Both the position numbers and the translations under genes were made by a program. This document shows positions 17,077 to 26,568 of a DNA stretch of 37,402 bases, one piece after another (position 1 is the first letter of the stretch; every line of letters starts with the position of its first letter). The notes under the pieces were generated by a model that worked only from the letters and a program-made list of their open reading frames with translations, was not told the origin of the DNA and searched no databases. The stretch spans positions 1-37,402 of the forward strand of contig CADCEV010000017.1 in assembly GCA_902800525.1 (NCBI GenBank), written 5' to 3'. This DNA comes from an uncultured Bacteroidales bacterium (GTDB lineage: Bacteria; Bacteroidota; Bacteroidia; Bacteroidales; Paludibacteraceae).

Positions 17077-20000
17077 ATGAAAAAAAAGATCTTATTATTA
17101 CTGATGCTGATGCTGAACGTGGGGTTCGCATCGAAGATGTATGCCGTGGATGGTGATCAGAGTCATTCCGGCGATTGGTATTATATCGTGAGTGGAGGCT
17201 TTTCGTGGGTACGAGTAACAGACTGTGACCCGATTGTAAATGCCAATATTCCGGAGACGCTTGAAGGATATCCCGTCCAACAAATTACGGGATATTATCC
17301 TATTTTTAAGAGTGCAGTCAAACCTTTCCAAAATCGTACGACTTTGGTCACCTGTACGATTCCTAAAACCGTCACCCTTATTGAAGACGGAGTGTTCTTT
17401 GGCTGTACTTCGTTGCGGGCTATTCTGGTGGATGAAGCGAATCCCAATTATTGCTCCGTCGATAGCGTGCTGTACACCAAGGACTTGACCAAAATCCTGC
17501 GAATACCGTATGCCAAGGCGGACGACTACACCCTTCCCAATACGATTACTGAGATAACCACGTCTCTGTTCGAAGGCTGCGCGGCATTGCCGGAGATTAA
17601 TATTCCGGCTTCCGTGGAAACCATTGATATTCGGGCATTCGCGGATTGCGCCGGTCTGACAGCCATCAATGTAGATGCCAATAACCCCAATTATTGCTCC
17701 ATAGATGGTGTGTTATATAACAAAGACGTCACCGAACTCATTGTTTGCCCCCGCGGCAAGTCCGGCACCTGCAAGGTTCCGAATACCGTTACCAAAATAG
17801 GCGTGTATGCCTTTGCCAATTGCAGCCTTCTGACATCGGTGGAGATGACCGGTACGGTTGAGGAAATCGGTGGTCTCGCCTTTGGCGGCTGCACGAGCTT
17901 GCAGACTATGACATGTTATGCCATCACGCCGCCTACCCAGTCGTGGTTTATGCCTACGTTTGGATTAGCATATACGTATCCCAAAGTGGATACCACTCAG
18001 TGTACCCTCTATGTGCCGAAAGAGGCGATAGACGCCTACAAGGCGGACGCTCATTGGAACGGTTTCGGACATATTGAGGTCATTCCTCAGCCTTCGGATT
18101 TCTTGGGCGACGGCACCGCCATTTCCCCTTATCGTATTTTCACGGCAGACGACTGGAATCTCCTCGCTACACGTGTTGCGCAAGGAATTCGCTACGAAAA
18201 TACATATTTCAAACAGGAGTTGGATATAGCGGTTACGACGATGGTAGGCGACGAGACGCATCCATTCTGCGGTGACTATAACGGCCACGAACATAAACTG
18301 ACCTTCACCGCCGACGTATCTGAGAACTACGCGGCGCCGTTCCGTCATGTGAAAGGCGCTACTATTCATTCGCTCGTCGTGGACGGCTCTATAGCCACAT
18401 CGGCGGCTTATGCCGGCGGACTGGTCAGCATGGCGGACAGCGCTCTCACAGTAACGGACTGCCGCGTAAGCACCGATCTCAGCTTCAGCGGCACGGACAT
18501 AAAGAGCGGCAGTATCGTCGGTTGCGCCAACGGTACCGTAACGATGGACGGATGTCTCTACGACGGAGACTTAACCGGCAGTAGCACATGGACGAATTTC
18601 GGCGGTTTTGTATGGTCGCAAGCTGCAGACTCCGCGGTCACTATCTCCAACAGCCTCTTTGCACCGGCTGCTTTCACCGGTTATGGGGCAAACATTTATC
18701 CGTTTGTATGCGGCGTCAATGAGGCAAAAACCGCCTTCACGGATAGTTATTATATCGCGCCGTTAACCTCTACTCAAGGAGCGCGCGCATATACCCTCAC
18801 CGCTGCGACAAATAAGATTACCATAAGTCGCCATGACGAACCTGTGTTCAGCCATGCACTCACCGGTCTGACCATATACAATGCCGGTGTCTTGCACGGC
18901 GGTGTGCTCTACTGCAGTGCGAGTGCGGAGGTACCGCTCAAGCTCAGCGGTTCCTATGCGTACAAGCCTTCGGTAGGAGCGCTCGCTTCGAAAGAAGGTT
19001 ACTATACCTTGACCACTGTGGCTGAAAACACCGTCATCTATGGTTCGGCTGCCTTCGACACGAAACCGTCGGCGCGCAATCCGGTGTATACCGGTTCTGC
19101 ACAAGGGCTTATCACAACCGGTACGTGCAAGCAAGGCACTCCGCAATATTCCTTGGATGGAGAGCAGTGGAGCGATGCTGTGCCGCAGGCTACCAATGCA
19201 GGCACCTATCGTGTATACTACAAGATTATCGGTGACGCCACCCATGCGGATAGCCAAGTATCCTATCTGAATGCGCCTATCGCCAAAGCGGAGACGGGCT
19301 ACGCTACGCGTCCTGCCGCGATAGCTAACCTTTATTATACCGGTTCTGCATATGAGCTTATCACCGCCGGCGAAGCGCAACAGGGTACGGTAACTTATTC
19401 GCTGGACAAAGAGAACTGGAGTACACATCTGCCCACAGCTACCCACGTAGGTATCTACCGTGTGTACTATAGAATAGAGGAAAGCGACAACTATAAAGGT
19501 CTGGGTCCGGATAACGTGATTGTTTCTATCCACGATAGTTATATTCCGGAATCCGCCGACTATTTCTTTGAAAATATCACAGTGTTGGCATCTCAGCAAG
19601 GAGCCGATACAGGATTGGACAAAGCAGAAAAAATGTTCGATGGCGATAGAGACACCAAATGGTGCAGTAAGACGGATGGTGTAACACAGTATTCCGACCG
19701 CCCGAAAGACATCGTGGTTTGGATGACGGATGCACCCGTTGAGATGCTGACCTATACGCTTACTACAGGCAACGACACGGAGACATTCCCCAACCGCAAC
19801 TGGGATTCCTGGACCATCTATGGAGGAAATTTCGCCGATTCCACTGCCGCCAAAGCAGCACTCTTGACCGACGACGGATGGACGATTTTGGATCATCGGC
19901 TCGGGGATACCGTGCTGCTGGCAAAAAACAGTACAGACTTCAAGTTCGCTTGCCTCAACACGGGCACGTATCAGTATTACCGCCTCGTCATCCATGATCT

Positions 20001-23000
20001 CAAACACGTACAACCGGACGAAGACCAAAGCACGCAGCAGATGGCGGAACTGACCATGGGCATTCGTCATGAAGATTCGGAGCGCAAAGAATTATTATGG
20101 ACTCCGATTGCAACCAAGACCGGCACCTGCGCTAAAGACGGTTCAACGACGAAAAAGGCTTTTGCCGGCATGGACAATGACAAATGGCCCGGAACGGTGT
20201 CAGCTTGGGATGACTACTTCACAGGATTCAACTATCAAGGCAGCAGCCCGGATAACAGCGTAATGGGTATTTTCTCTACCTATAAGTGTGCGTCCGACGT
20301 GCCGGCCTATACAACGATGACCCTGACGTGGACATACAAATTGTATAGCAAGTGTACCGGGCATCACTCCGCTGTGTGTCTATATGGGCTCCAAGGTACG
20401 GAGAACGACATCAACACTCTGGAGGTGGATTTCACAAACCACTACGATTCGAAAGCCGGTGCACAATACCTGCTGAATAATTTCACCAACGAAAATCAAA
20501 ATGGCAAAATTTACGATTCAGCCAAGAAGACCGCTTCCCTCAACTTTAATAACATCGACGGCGCTACAACGCAAACCAAGACATGGTATCTCCTGTTTAC
20601 TCACGTGATAGCGAGCGGAACCGGCAAGACCGGTTTGAACGAGAGTGGTTCCTTCCAAGGCATCAGCGTAGATACCACCTGGACATACCGCAAAATCGTC
20701 ACCTTCGATGCTAATGGCGGTACGGGCACGATGGCCAACCAGATCATTGATAACAGCGGCAAACTCTCGCCAAACACATTCGTCAAAGACGGCTATACCT
20801 TTACCGGTTGGGCAACGGAGAAAAACGGACCGATGGTCTATAACGACCAAGCCATCATCACAGCCACCGCTGAGGACAAAGGTCCCAAGACGCTTTATGC
20901 CGTTTGGACGGAATGGGGAAAGGGAACGAAAGAAGGCCCGTGGACACAATTGGAATGGAAGAGCGGAACCAGCGTCAAGACTAAAAACTTGTCGATTTCT
21001 TATAACGAACTGGACAACACCCAATGGCCGGGCACGATAACCAGCTGGTGTGACAATGACGGTATCGGCTTCACCTATAAAGGAACAAGCCCCGATGAAA
21101 GCAAGATTGGTATATTCTCTACCTATCAAAAAGAGGTGGTCGCACCTGCCTACTCATGCCTCACGCTGAAATGGACATACCAACTGAGCAGCAAGAGCAC
21201 CGCTCATCACTCTACCACTTGTCTTTACGCGCTTCAGGATTATAACCAACTCAAGGCGCTGGCGGTCGATTTCACCAACCACTATGACAACGAGGCCGGC
21301 AAAGACAACCTGTTGGCTACTCCGTTCCAGAACCGCTATCAGAATGGCAAAATCGTGGCAGATATGCAGAGCCATACGTTCCTCTTTGATAACCGCGATG
21401 GCAGTGCGCCGCAAACCAAAGCATGGTATCTGCTGCTCACGCACGTGGTAGCCAGCGCGGACGGAAGAAGCGGTTTGAAAGAGTGGGGTGCTTTCAAGAA
21501 TAGAGCTGTCGATTCCGTATGGATATACCGCAAAATCGTCACCTTCAATGCCAATGGCGGTACAGGCACGATGGCTGACCAGATTGTTGATAACAGCGGC
21601 AAACTGTCGCACAACACGTTCACCAAAGCGAATTTTTACTTCGCCGGTTGGGCTACGGCTGCTGACGGCAAAGTGGTCTATGACGATGGCGAAGTGATAA
21701 CTGCCACGGCTCAGGACAAAGGTCCCGTCACCCTCTATGCCGTATGGAAAGAGGGTAGCGATGACGATCACGCATTAAAGGGAATATGGACGCATGTGGG
21801 TAGGAGTAACTTTGAGTGCGATAGAATGAAGTATCCGTCCCTCTCGTACAATGAGTTGGATGGCTCCAAATGGGGTGGCTTGGATTCATGGGGCGCAAAA
21901 GGTGATAGCACCGGTTACGACTTCGAGGGTGGAAGCCCGGATATCAGCAAGAATGCCATCTTCTCGATTTATCGGAAAGATATTGTGGTGCCTTCCTATA
22001 CCTGTATAAAGATGGCATGGAGATTCCGCCTGGGTAGCAAGAGCAAAAAGCATCACGCCACCGTATGTATGTACGGACTCCCGGATTCGGAAACTGACAT
22101 CAAGAATCTGAAGGTGGATTTCTCGGATGATTATGTAACGACAGTAGGCTCCGAATATCTCTTGACGGCTCCGTTCTCCCATAGCAATCAAGATGGCAAA
22201 ACACGTTTTGCCGACCAGGCATATACCTTTGTGTTTGATAACCGCGCAGGCAGCGTGGACCAAACCAAAACATGGTTTACGATGTTTACCTATGTATTGG
22301 CGAGCTCAGGCGGAAAAGATAATTTGAATGAGAGAGGGTATTTCCGCAGTCTGCGTGTCAAGTATATATCGATATACTACAAGGCCTTCTCCTTCAATGC
22401 CAATGGCGGTTCAGGTATAATGGAACAAGCGTTGGTGGAGAACGGCGGTAACCTGCCGGCTAACATCTTCACGCGCAATGGCTATACCTTCGCCGGTTGG
22501 GCTACCTCCGCTGACGGCGCAGTAGAATATGCCGATGAAGCTGCGATTACGGCTACCGCAGAGACCAAAGGCGCATATACGCTCTACGCTGTATGGACGC
22601 CGGAGAACTACACTATCTCCTATGATTTGGACGGCGGTGAGGCAACCAATCCGGCTTCTTACACCGAGGCAACCGAGACCTTCACGCTCACTAACCCGAC
22701 CCAAGACGGATACACCTTCCTCGGTTGGACCGGCTCGAACGGCGATGTGCCGCAAGCAAGCGTTGCTATCGTCAAAGGCTCGACAGGCAATAAGTCCTTC
22801 ACCGCCCGTTGGATGAGTAATGCAGTGGCTACTACGCAAGACCTGATTACTGCTATCGGCGTGGTAACCACCGAGAGCGGAGAGGCTATTGCAGATGCCC
22901 GTGCCGCATACAATGCGCTGAGCACGGAAGACCAAGCCTTCGTCTCCAACTATACGACGCTCACCGCAGCGGAAGCCGCATACGAAGCAGCAAGAGACGC

Positions 23001-23319
23001 AGCAGGAAACACCACGATTCAATTTATAGGCCAAGACGAATCCTCTGTTGCAGTAGCAAAGATCCAATTGGATTATCCCGAGGCACCGAAGATTTCCGGC
23101 TATACTTTCCAATACTGGAGGGTAGCAGAGAAAAATCTCTCCGATGGCACAATCCGCCTCCAAGCGGTTTATACCTCTACTCCTACTGACCTTGAGGAAA
23201 CTCCCTTCCCTTCAGGGGAGGGTCGGGGTGAGGCCTCCAAATTCATCAAGGAGGGTAACGTCTATATCCTCAAGGATGAGTTTATCTATACCATTAACGG
23301 ACAACGTGTTAATTTTTAA
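17077..23319 (+). CDS. Large secreted protein: BspA-like LRR + GLUG-like + discoidin-like + three novel module/InlB pairs + tail
   Basis: Signal peptide MKKKILLLLMLMLNVGFASK. Layout (2080 aa): BspA-like leucine-rich repeats (about 40-340; IPKTVTLIEDGVFFGCTSL, NTVTKIGVYAFANCSLL); a GLUG-like beta-helix region (about 345-590); two 82-residue Ig-like repeats (about 663 and 745; RNPVYTGSAQ.LI, IANLYYTGSAYELI); a discoidin/F5-8C-like region (about 828-998; EKMFDGDRDTKWCSK); three copies of the cluster module (about 1006-1198, 1287-1480, 1569-1765), each followed by an InlB repeat; a fourth InlB of the YDLDGG type (1845-1913); a helical repeat (1917-1975); the small beta module; and the tail also seen at the end of the 3904 gene. 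All three modules keep HHS or HHA. Module/InlB pairs 1 and 2 are close at DNA level, suggesting internal duplication. LRR, discoidin and LamG types are adhesin-like parts; the target is unknown. Confidence 0.85.
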   Translation: MKKKILLLLMLMLNVGFASKMYAVDGDQSHSGDWYYIVSGGFSWVRVTDCDPIVNANIPETLEGYPVQQITGYYPIFKSAVKPFQNRTTLVTCTIPKTVTLIEDGVFFGCTSLRAILVDEANPNYCSVDSVLYTKDLTKILRIPYAKADDYTLPNTITEITTSLFEGCAALPEINIPASVETIDIRAFADCAGLTAINVDANNPNYCSIDGVLYNKDVTELIVCPRGKSGTCKVPNTVTKIGVYAFANCSLLTSVEMTGTVEEIGGLAFGGCTSLQTMTCYAITPPTQSWFMPTFGLAYTYPKVDTTQCTLYVPKEAIDAYKADAHWNGFGHIEVIPQPSDFLGDGTAISPYRIFTADDWNLLATRVAQGIRYENTYFKQELDIAVTTMVGDETHPFCGDYNGHEHKLTFTADVSENYAAPFRHVKGATIHSLVVDGSIATSAAYAGGLVSMADSALTVTDCRVSTDLSFSGTDIKSGSIVGCANGTVTMDGCLYDGDLTGSSTWTNFGGFVWSQAADSAVTISNSLFAPAAFTGYGANIYPFVCGVNEAKTAFTDSYYIAPLTSTQGARAYTLTAATNKITISRHDEPVFSHALTGLTIYNAGVLHGGVLYCSASAEVPLKLSGSYAYKPSVGALASKEGYYTLTTVAENTVIYGSAAFDTKPSARNPVYTGSAQGLITTGTCKQGTPQYSLDGEQWSDAVPQATNAGTYRVYYKIIGDATHADSQVSYLNAPIAKAETGYATRPAAIANLYYTGSAYELITAGEAQQGTVTYSLDKENWSTHLPTATHVGIYRVYYRIEESDNYKGLGPDNVIVSIHDSYIPESADYFFENITVLASQQGADTGLDKAEKMFDGDRDTKWCSKTDGVTQYSDRPKDIVVWMTDAPVEMLTYTLTTGNDTETFPNRNWDSWTIYGGNFADSTAAKAALLTDDGWTILDHRLGDTVLLAKNSTDFKFACLNTGTYQYYRLVIHDLKHVQPDEDQSTQQMAELTMGIRHEDSERKELLWTPIATKTGTCAKDGSTTKKAFAGMDNDKWPGTVSAWDDYFTGFNYQGSSPDNSVMGIFSTYKCASDVPAYTTMTLTWTYKLYSKCTGHHSAVCLYGLQGTENDINTLEVDFTNHYDSKAGAQYLLNNFTNENQNGKIYDSAKKTASLNFNNIDGATTQTKTWYLLFTHVIASGTGKTGLNESGSFQGISVDTTWTYRKIVTFDANGGTGTMANQIIDNSGKLSPNTFVKDGYTFTGWATEKNGPMVYNDQAIITATAEDKGPKTLYAVWTEWGKGTKEGPWTQLEWKSGTSVKTKNLSISYNELDNTQWPGTITSWCDNDGIGFTYKGTSPDESKIGIFSTYQKEVVAPAYSCLTLKWTYQLSSKSTAHHSTTCLYALQDYNQLKALAVDFTNHYDNEAGKDNLLATPFQNRYQNGKIVADMQSHTFLFDNRDGSAPQTKAWYLLLTHVVASADGRSGLKEWGAFKNRAVDSVWIYRKIVTFNANGGTGTMADQIVDNSGKLSHNTFTKANFYFAGWATAADGKVVYDDGEVITATAQDKGPVTLYAVWKEGSDDDHALKGIWTHVGRSNFECDRMKYPSLSYNELDGSKWGGLDSWGAKGDSTGYDFEGGSPDISKNAIFSIYRKDIVVPSYTCIKMAWRFRLGSKSKKHHATVCMYGLPDSETDIKNLKVDFSDDYVTTVGSEYLLTAPFSHSNQDGKTRFADQAYTFVFDNRAGSVDQTKTWFTMFTYVLASSGGKDNLNERGYFRSLRVKYISIYYKAFSFNANGGSGIMEQALVENGGNLPANIFTRNGYTFAGWATSADGAVEYADEAAITATAETKGAYTLYAVWTPENYTISYDLDGGEATNPASYTEATETFTLTNPTQDGYTFLGWTGSNGDVPQASVAIVKGSTGNKSFTARWMSNAVATTQDLITAIGVVTTESGEAIADARAAYNALSTEDQAFVSNYTTLTAAEAAYEAARDAAGNTTIQFIGQDESSVAVAKIQLDYPEAPKISGYTFQYWRVAEKNLSDGTIRLQAVYTSTPTDLEETPFPSGEGRGEASKFIKEGNVYILKDEFIYTINGQRVNF
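23194..23301 (+). repeat. 108-bp coding repeat with GC-rich palindrome (copy 2)
   Basis: Partner of 5590-5697, 17.6 kb away, differing at two positions. The same hairpin is in the same reading frame, just ahead of the C-terminal tail. Confidence 0.85.
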
Positions 23320-23342
23320 TTTTTAATTTTGAATTTTGAATT
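23311..23342 (+). repeat. AATTTTTAATTT-type tandem repeat spanning stop and next start
   Basis: Repeats of AATTTTT/AATTTTG run from inside the last two codons of the upstream gene, through its TAA, up to the ATG at 23343. The final residues N-F of the upstream protein come from the repeat. Confidence 0.65.
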
Positions 23343-24974
23343 ATGAAAAAGATTTTATATATCGCCCTTCTGTTGGTAGCAGCGCAGGGAGCATGGGCAA
23401 TACAGTCCAATTTCTACCCGAAATTACTCAGCCCGACGCCCTCCGAAGGACCGTGGACCTATGACGCATTCAATAGCGATGTCACAGATGATGGTGACAA
23501 TTACCGGTCTTTTAATGACTTGACCCATAAGGCCTGGGAAGCATGGGACCATGACAATGATAAAAATGGTACCCACCAAAGACAAAATGACTACGGACTT
23601 GGTTTTTATTTTCATTGCGACGAAGCCCGGTATACATATTATATAATGTATCATACCTATTATCATAACGAAACCCTGCCTCCATACACCCGTAGGCAGT
23701 TAACCTGGGATTATGAGATATACGGAAGTTATGGCTTAAAATGGTGTGATGCTTTGTTCGCTCACGAGGATATGGATGCGCTGAAGAATATGTGGACGTA
23801 CGTTACGGTTGATAAGGATGGCTTTTCGGGTGATTATAGGGCAGTATATAATATCCATACCAATCCATACTGTATTGTTTACTATAAAGGACAAGGACAG
23901 TCATCAACGGTTGATAGGACCGGTACCAAAGTCTTTGATTTCGACAACCGACACGGCAGCGAGACCACCGTCAAATCATGGAATCTCATGATGACTTTTG
24001 TTGTATATGATTCAGATGTTGAGGATGAAGCGACGGGAAGATCGTCTTTCAAAAGTCGCAACGAGAAATGGGATACCTTCTATTACAAGTACATCACCTT
24101 TGACGCCAACGGCGGTATAGGCACGATGGCTACGCAAGAGATTGAGAACAGCGGCAACCTGAAGGCAAATGCCTTCACCCGCGCGGGTTATGCCTTCGCC
24201 GGCTGGGCAACCACACCTAACGGCGCAGTGGTGTACACCGACGGACAAGCGATCACTGCTACCGCCGAGGACAAAGGTCCCGTCACCCTCTATGCCGTAT
24301 GGAAGCCGACCGTCGCAAACGTGATAGCTGCCATTGACGCTATCGGAGAGGTGGTATATACCGCGGAGTGCAAAGCACGCATCGATGGCGTGCGCGCGTT
24401 ATATAATGAGTTGAGTGCCGAAGACAAAAGCGCTGTGACGAACTATAGCACCCTGGTCGCTGCCGAAGCAACCTATTTAGCTATCCAAAATGTAGTTACC
24501 AAGATTACTGCTATCGGCGAGGTGACCGCAGCGAGCGGAGACGCTATTGCTGCAGCACGTGCCGCATACAATGAGCTGACCGAAGCACAGAAGCCGTTGG
24601 TCATCAACTACAGCGCTCTGGTCGATGCCGAAGCACAATACGCCATCTTGCCGGTCGTGGCTGCCATTGGCGCTATCGGCGAGGTGACCGCAGAGAGCGG
24701 AACGGCTATCGCAGACGCTCGTGCTGCATACGATGCACTGAGCAATACGCAGAAATCGCTGGTAACCAACTATCCTACGCTCCTTGCCGCCGAAGCTGCG
24801 TATGCCGACTTAGGCAAGACCACGGTTCTCTATGTGGACAAAGCGGGCACAGATACCATCAGCACCCGGCGCAAGTCTGTCGCCTATCCTGCCTTACCGG
24901 AAGATGCTATCTACTGGCAGACCGTAGAGAAATCCGTTTCCGACAACATCATCGTCATCAAGGCGGTGGAGTGA
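23343..24974 (+). CDS. Secreted modular protein, divergent module + InlB repeat + three helical repeats, no tail
   Basis: Signal peptide MKKILYIALLLVAAQGAWA. The module (about 33-245) is the divergent type, like the 3904 gene: it has SEGPWTYDA, MYHTYYHNETLPPYTR, LFAHEDMDALK and FDFDNRHGSETT, and lacks HHS. An InlB repeat follows (about 248-320; YITFDANGGIGTM ... KGPVTLYAVW), then three three-helix repeats (about 323-490; LTEAQKPLVINY, LSNTQKSLVTNY) with clear similarity to one another. The small beta module ends the protein at AVE, as in the 5737 gene. So it shares its module with one paralogue and its signal peptide and end with another, which suggests mosaic origin. It is the last gene of the block, followed by tandem repeats and a terminator. 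Confidence 0.85.
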   Translation: MKKILYIALLLVAAQGAWAIQSNFYPKLLSPTPSEGPWTYDAFNSDVTDDGDNYRSFNDLTHKAWEAWDHDNDKNGTHQRQNDYGLGFYFHCDEARYTYYIMYHTYYHNETLPPYTRRQLTWDYEIYGSYGLKWCDALFAHEDMDALKNMWTYVTVDKDGFSGDYRAVYNIHTNPYCIVYYKGQGQSSTVDRTGTKVFDFDNRHGSETTVKSWNLMMTFVVYDSDVEDEATGRSSFKSRNEKWDTFYYKYITFDANGGIGTMATQEIENSGNLKANAFTRAGYAFAGWATTPNGAVVYTDGQAITATAEDKGPVTLYAVWKPTVANVIAAIDAIGEVVYTAECKARIDGVRALYNELSAEDKSAVTNYSTLVAAEATYLAIQNVVTKITAIGEVTAASGDAIAAARAAYNELTEAQKPLVINYSALVDAEAQYAILPVVAAIGAIGEVTAESGTAIADARAAYDALSNTQKSLVTNYPTLLAAEAAYADLGKTTVLYVDKAGTDTISTRRKSVAYPALPEDAIYWQTVEKSVSDNIIVIKAVE

Positions 24975-24977
24975 AAA

Positions 24978-25085
24978 ATGGTTTGAAATGGTTTGAAGTT
25001 GTATGACTTTGTTTGACTTTGTTTGACATAGTTTGACATCGTTAACCACTTCAAACGAAGCGAAGCTTCTTCAAACAACTTTCAA
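24978..25085 (+). repeat. GTTTGA-type tandem repeats facing inverted TTCAAAC copies
   Basis: About seven degenerate copies of a GGTTTGAAAT/TGTTTGACTT unit, then TTCAAACGAAGCGAAGCTTC and further CTTCAAACAACTTTCAAAC in the opposite sense, so the stretch can fold back on itself. I see no gene between 24975 and 25232; the rest is the terminator and a promoter. Confidence 0.65.
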
Positions 25086-25092
25086 ACAAACA

Positions 25093-25119
25093 AAAAGCGC
25101 ATTTCGGTGCGCTTTTTTT
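25093..25119 (+). terminator. Rho-independent terminator (copy 2)
   Basis: Same AAAAGCGCA / TGCGCTTTT stem and TTTCGG loop as at 501, with seven T residues after it. It closes the secreted-protein block. Confidence 0.85.
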
Positions 25120-25168
25120 GATACTATCGGTTGATTTTGGGCTATTTTGAACTAAAAGACAAAAAATA

Positions 25169-25200
25169 TTTGCATAATTGCAAAAAAAGTAGTAAATTTG
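25169..25200 (+). promoter_or_regulatory. Bacteroidetes-type promoter for the oxidoreductase operon
   Basis: TTTG at 25169-25172 and TAAATTTG at 25193-25200, spaced 20 bp, fit the -33/-7 pattern. ATG 25233 is 32 bp downstream. Confidence 0.7.
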
Positions 25201-25232
25201 CACGCTAATTGTAAACACTAAAATCAAAAGGT

Positions 25233-26036
25233 ATGAATAATCTATTTTCTTTAGAAGGAAAAAACGCGTGGGTGACGGGCGCATGTTATGGAATAGGCTT
25301 TGCTATAGCCAAAGCATTCGCGCAAGCCGGCGCAAGTAATATCATCTTCAACGCACGCAGTCAGGAGGCTATCGACAAAGCGCAAGCAGCCTACCGCGCA
25401 GAGGGTATTCTCAATGCGCACGGGTATGTGTGTGATGTCACGGACGAAAAGGCGGTTAAAGCGTTGGTGGAGCAGATCCATGAGGAAGTGGGGGCTATTC
25501 ATATCTTGGTCAATAACGCAGGAATCATCAAACGTATTCCGATGCATGAGATGAAACGTGAGGAGTTCCAGCAGGTGATCGATATAGACCTCGTAGCGCC
25601 GTATATCGTGAGCGCGGCAGTACTGCCGGAGATGATGGAGCGCCGCGAGGGTAAGATCATCAACATCTGCTCGATGATGAGCGAATTAGGTCGCGAGACA
25701 GTGAGCGCCTACGCGGCTGCCAAAGGCGGATTGAAGATGCTGACCCGTAACATATGCTCGGAATACGGCGAATATAACATCCAGTGCAACGGTCTGGGTC
25801 CGGGGTATATAGCTACTCCTCAGACGGCTCCGCTCCGTGAGCCGCAGGCAGACGGCAGCAAGCACCCGTTCGATGCATTTATCTGCGCCAAGACTCCGGC
25901 AGGACGATGGCTGGAGCCGGATGAGTTAGGCGCACCGGCGGTGTTCCTCGCCAGCCACGCCAGCGATGCTGTGAACGGACAGATATTGTATGTAGATGGC
26001 GGTATATTGGCGTACATCGGCCGTCAGCCCAAGTAA
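25233..26036 (+). CDS. Short-chain dehydrogenase, gluconate 5-dehydrogenase-like
   Basis: Classical SDR of 267 residues. It has the nucleotide-binding TGACYGIG (about 15-22), NNAG (about 92), the catalytic Ser region (NICSMMSE) and the YAAAK catalytic pair (about 158-162). PGYIATPQT and the VDGGI end are typical of the gluconate 5-dehydrogenase / 2-deoxy-D-gluconate 3-dehydrogenase branch, cytoplasmic NAD(P)-dependent enzymes of sugar-acid use. Bacteroides relatives are often annotated as gluconate 5-dehydrogenase, or KduD when next to kduI; no kduI is present here, so the substrate is uncertain. It leads the run with cdd 36 bp downstream, and has its own promoter. Confidence 0.85.
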   Translation: MNNLFSLEGKNAWVTGACYGIGFAIAKAFAQAGASNIIFNARSQEAIDKAQAAYRAEGILNAHGYVCDVTDEKAVKALVEQIHEEVGAIHILVNNAGIIKRIPMHEMKREEFQQVIDIDLVAPYIVSAAVLPEMMERREGKIINICSMMSELGRETVSAYAAAKGGLKMLTRNICSEYGEYNIQCNGLGPGYIATPQTAPLREPQADGSKHPFDAFICAKTPAGRWLEPDELGAPAVFLASHASDAVNGQILYVDGGILAYIGRQPK

Positions 26037-26072
26037 TTTGGATGCTTAGAATTACGAATAAACAATAATAGC

Positions 26073-26558
26073 ATGAAAGAATACCAATTAACGGCAAAAA
26101 TGCGTTCCTACCAATGGGACGAGTTGTCGGCAGAGCAGCAGGCTCTGATTCAAGTAGCGAAGGATCAAACGACCCGCAGTTATTGTCCGTACAGCCATTT
26201 TCACGTAGGGGCGGCGGCCTTATTGGGCAATGGCGAGATCATCCGCGGTTGCAATCAGGAGAATGCGGCTTATCCCAGCGGTTTGTGCGCAGAGCGCAGT
26301 GCCTTGTTCGCTGCCGGCGCACAATACCCCGACCAACCGGTCAAACGGTTAGCTATAGCTTGTTTTACCGGCGGACATTTTACCAAAGAGCCCGGTGCGC
26401 CTTGCGGCGCCTGCCGGCAAGTGATGACCGAAACCGAACACCGGTACGGAGGAAAAATGGAGGTACTGCTCTATGGCGAAGATGAGACCTACGTCTTTGA
26501 TTCCGCTGCGGATCTCCTGCCGCTCGTGTTCGTAAAGGAAAACCTGTTGGGAAAATGA
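26073..26558 (+). CDS. cdd: Cytidine deaminase
   Basis: 161-residue zinc deaminase that turns cytidine or deoxycytidine into uridine or deoxyuridine in pyrimidine salvage. Visible signatures: CPYSHFHVGAA near the start, CAERSALFAA (zinc-ligand Cys and catalytic Glu) and PCGACRQ (the other two zinc Cys). The length suits the Bacteroidetes homotetrameric form. The stop is 10 bp before the next start, so it is probably translated from the same message. Confidence 0.93.
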   Translation: MKEYQLTAKMRSYQWDELSAEQQALIQVAKDQTTRSYCPYSHFHVGAAALLGNGEIIRGCNQENAAYPSGLCAERSALFAAGAQYPDQPVKRLAIACFTGGHFTKEPGAPCGACRQVMTETEHRYGGKMEVLLYGEDETYVFDSAADLLPLVFVKENLLGK

Positions 26559-26568
26559 TAATTGATAA

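Noticed and set aside
18763-20070. Minus-strand open frame of 435 codons inside the 17077 gene
   Set aside because: Opposite well-supported Ig-like and discoidin-like coding; no recognisable family and no promoter.
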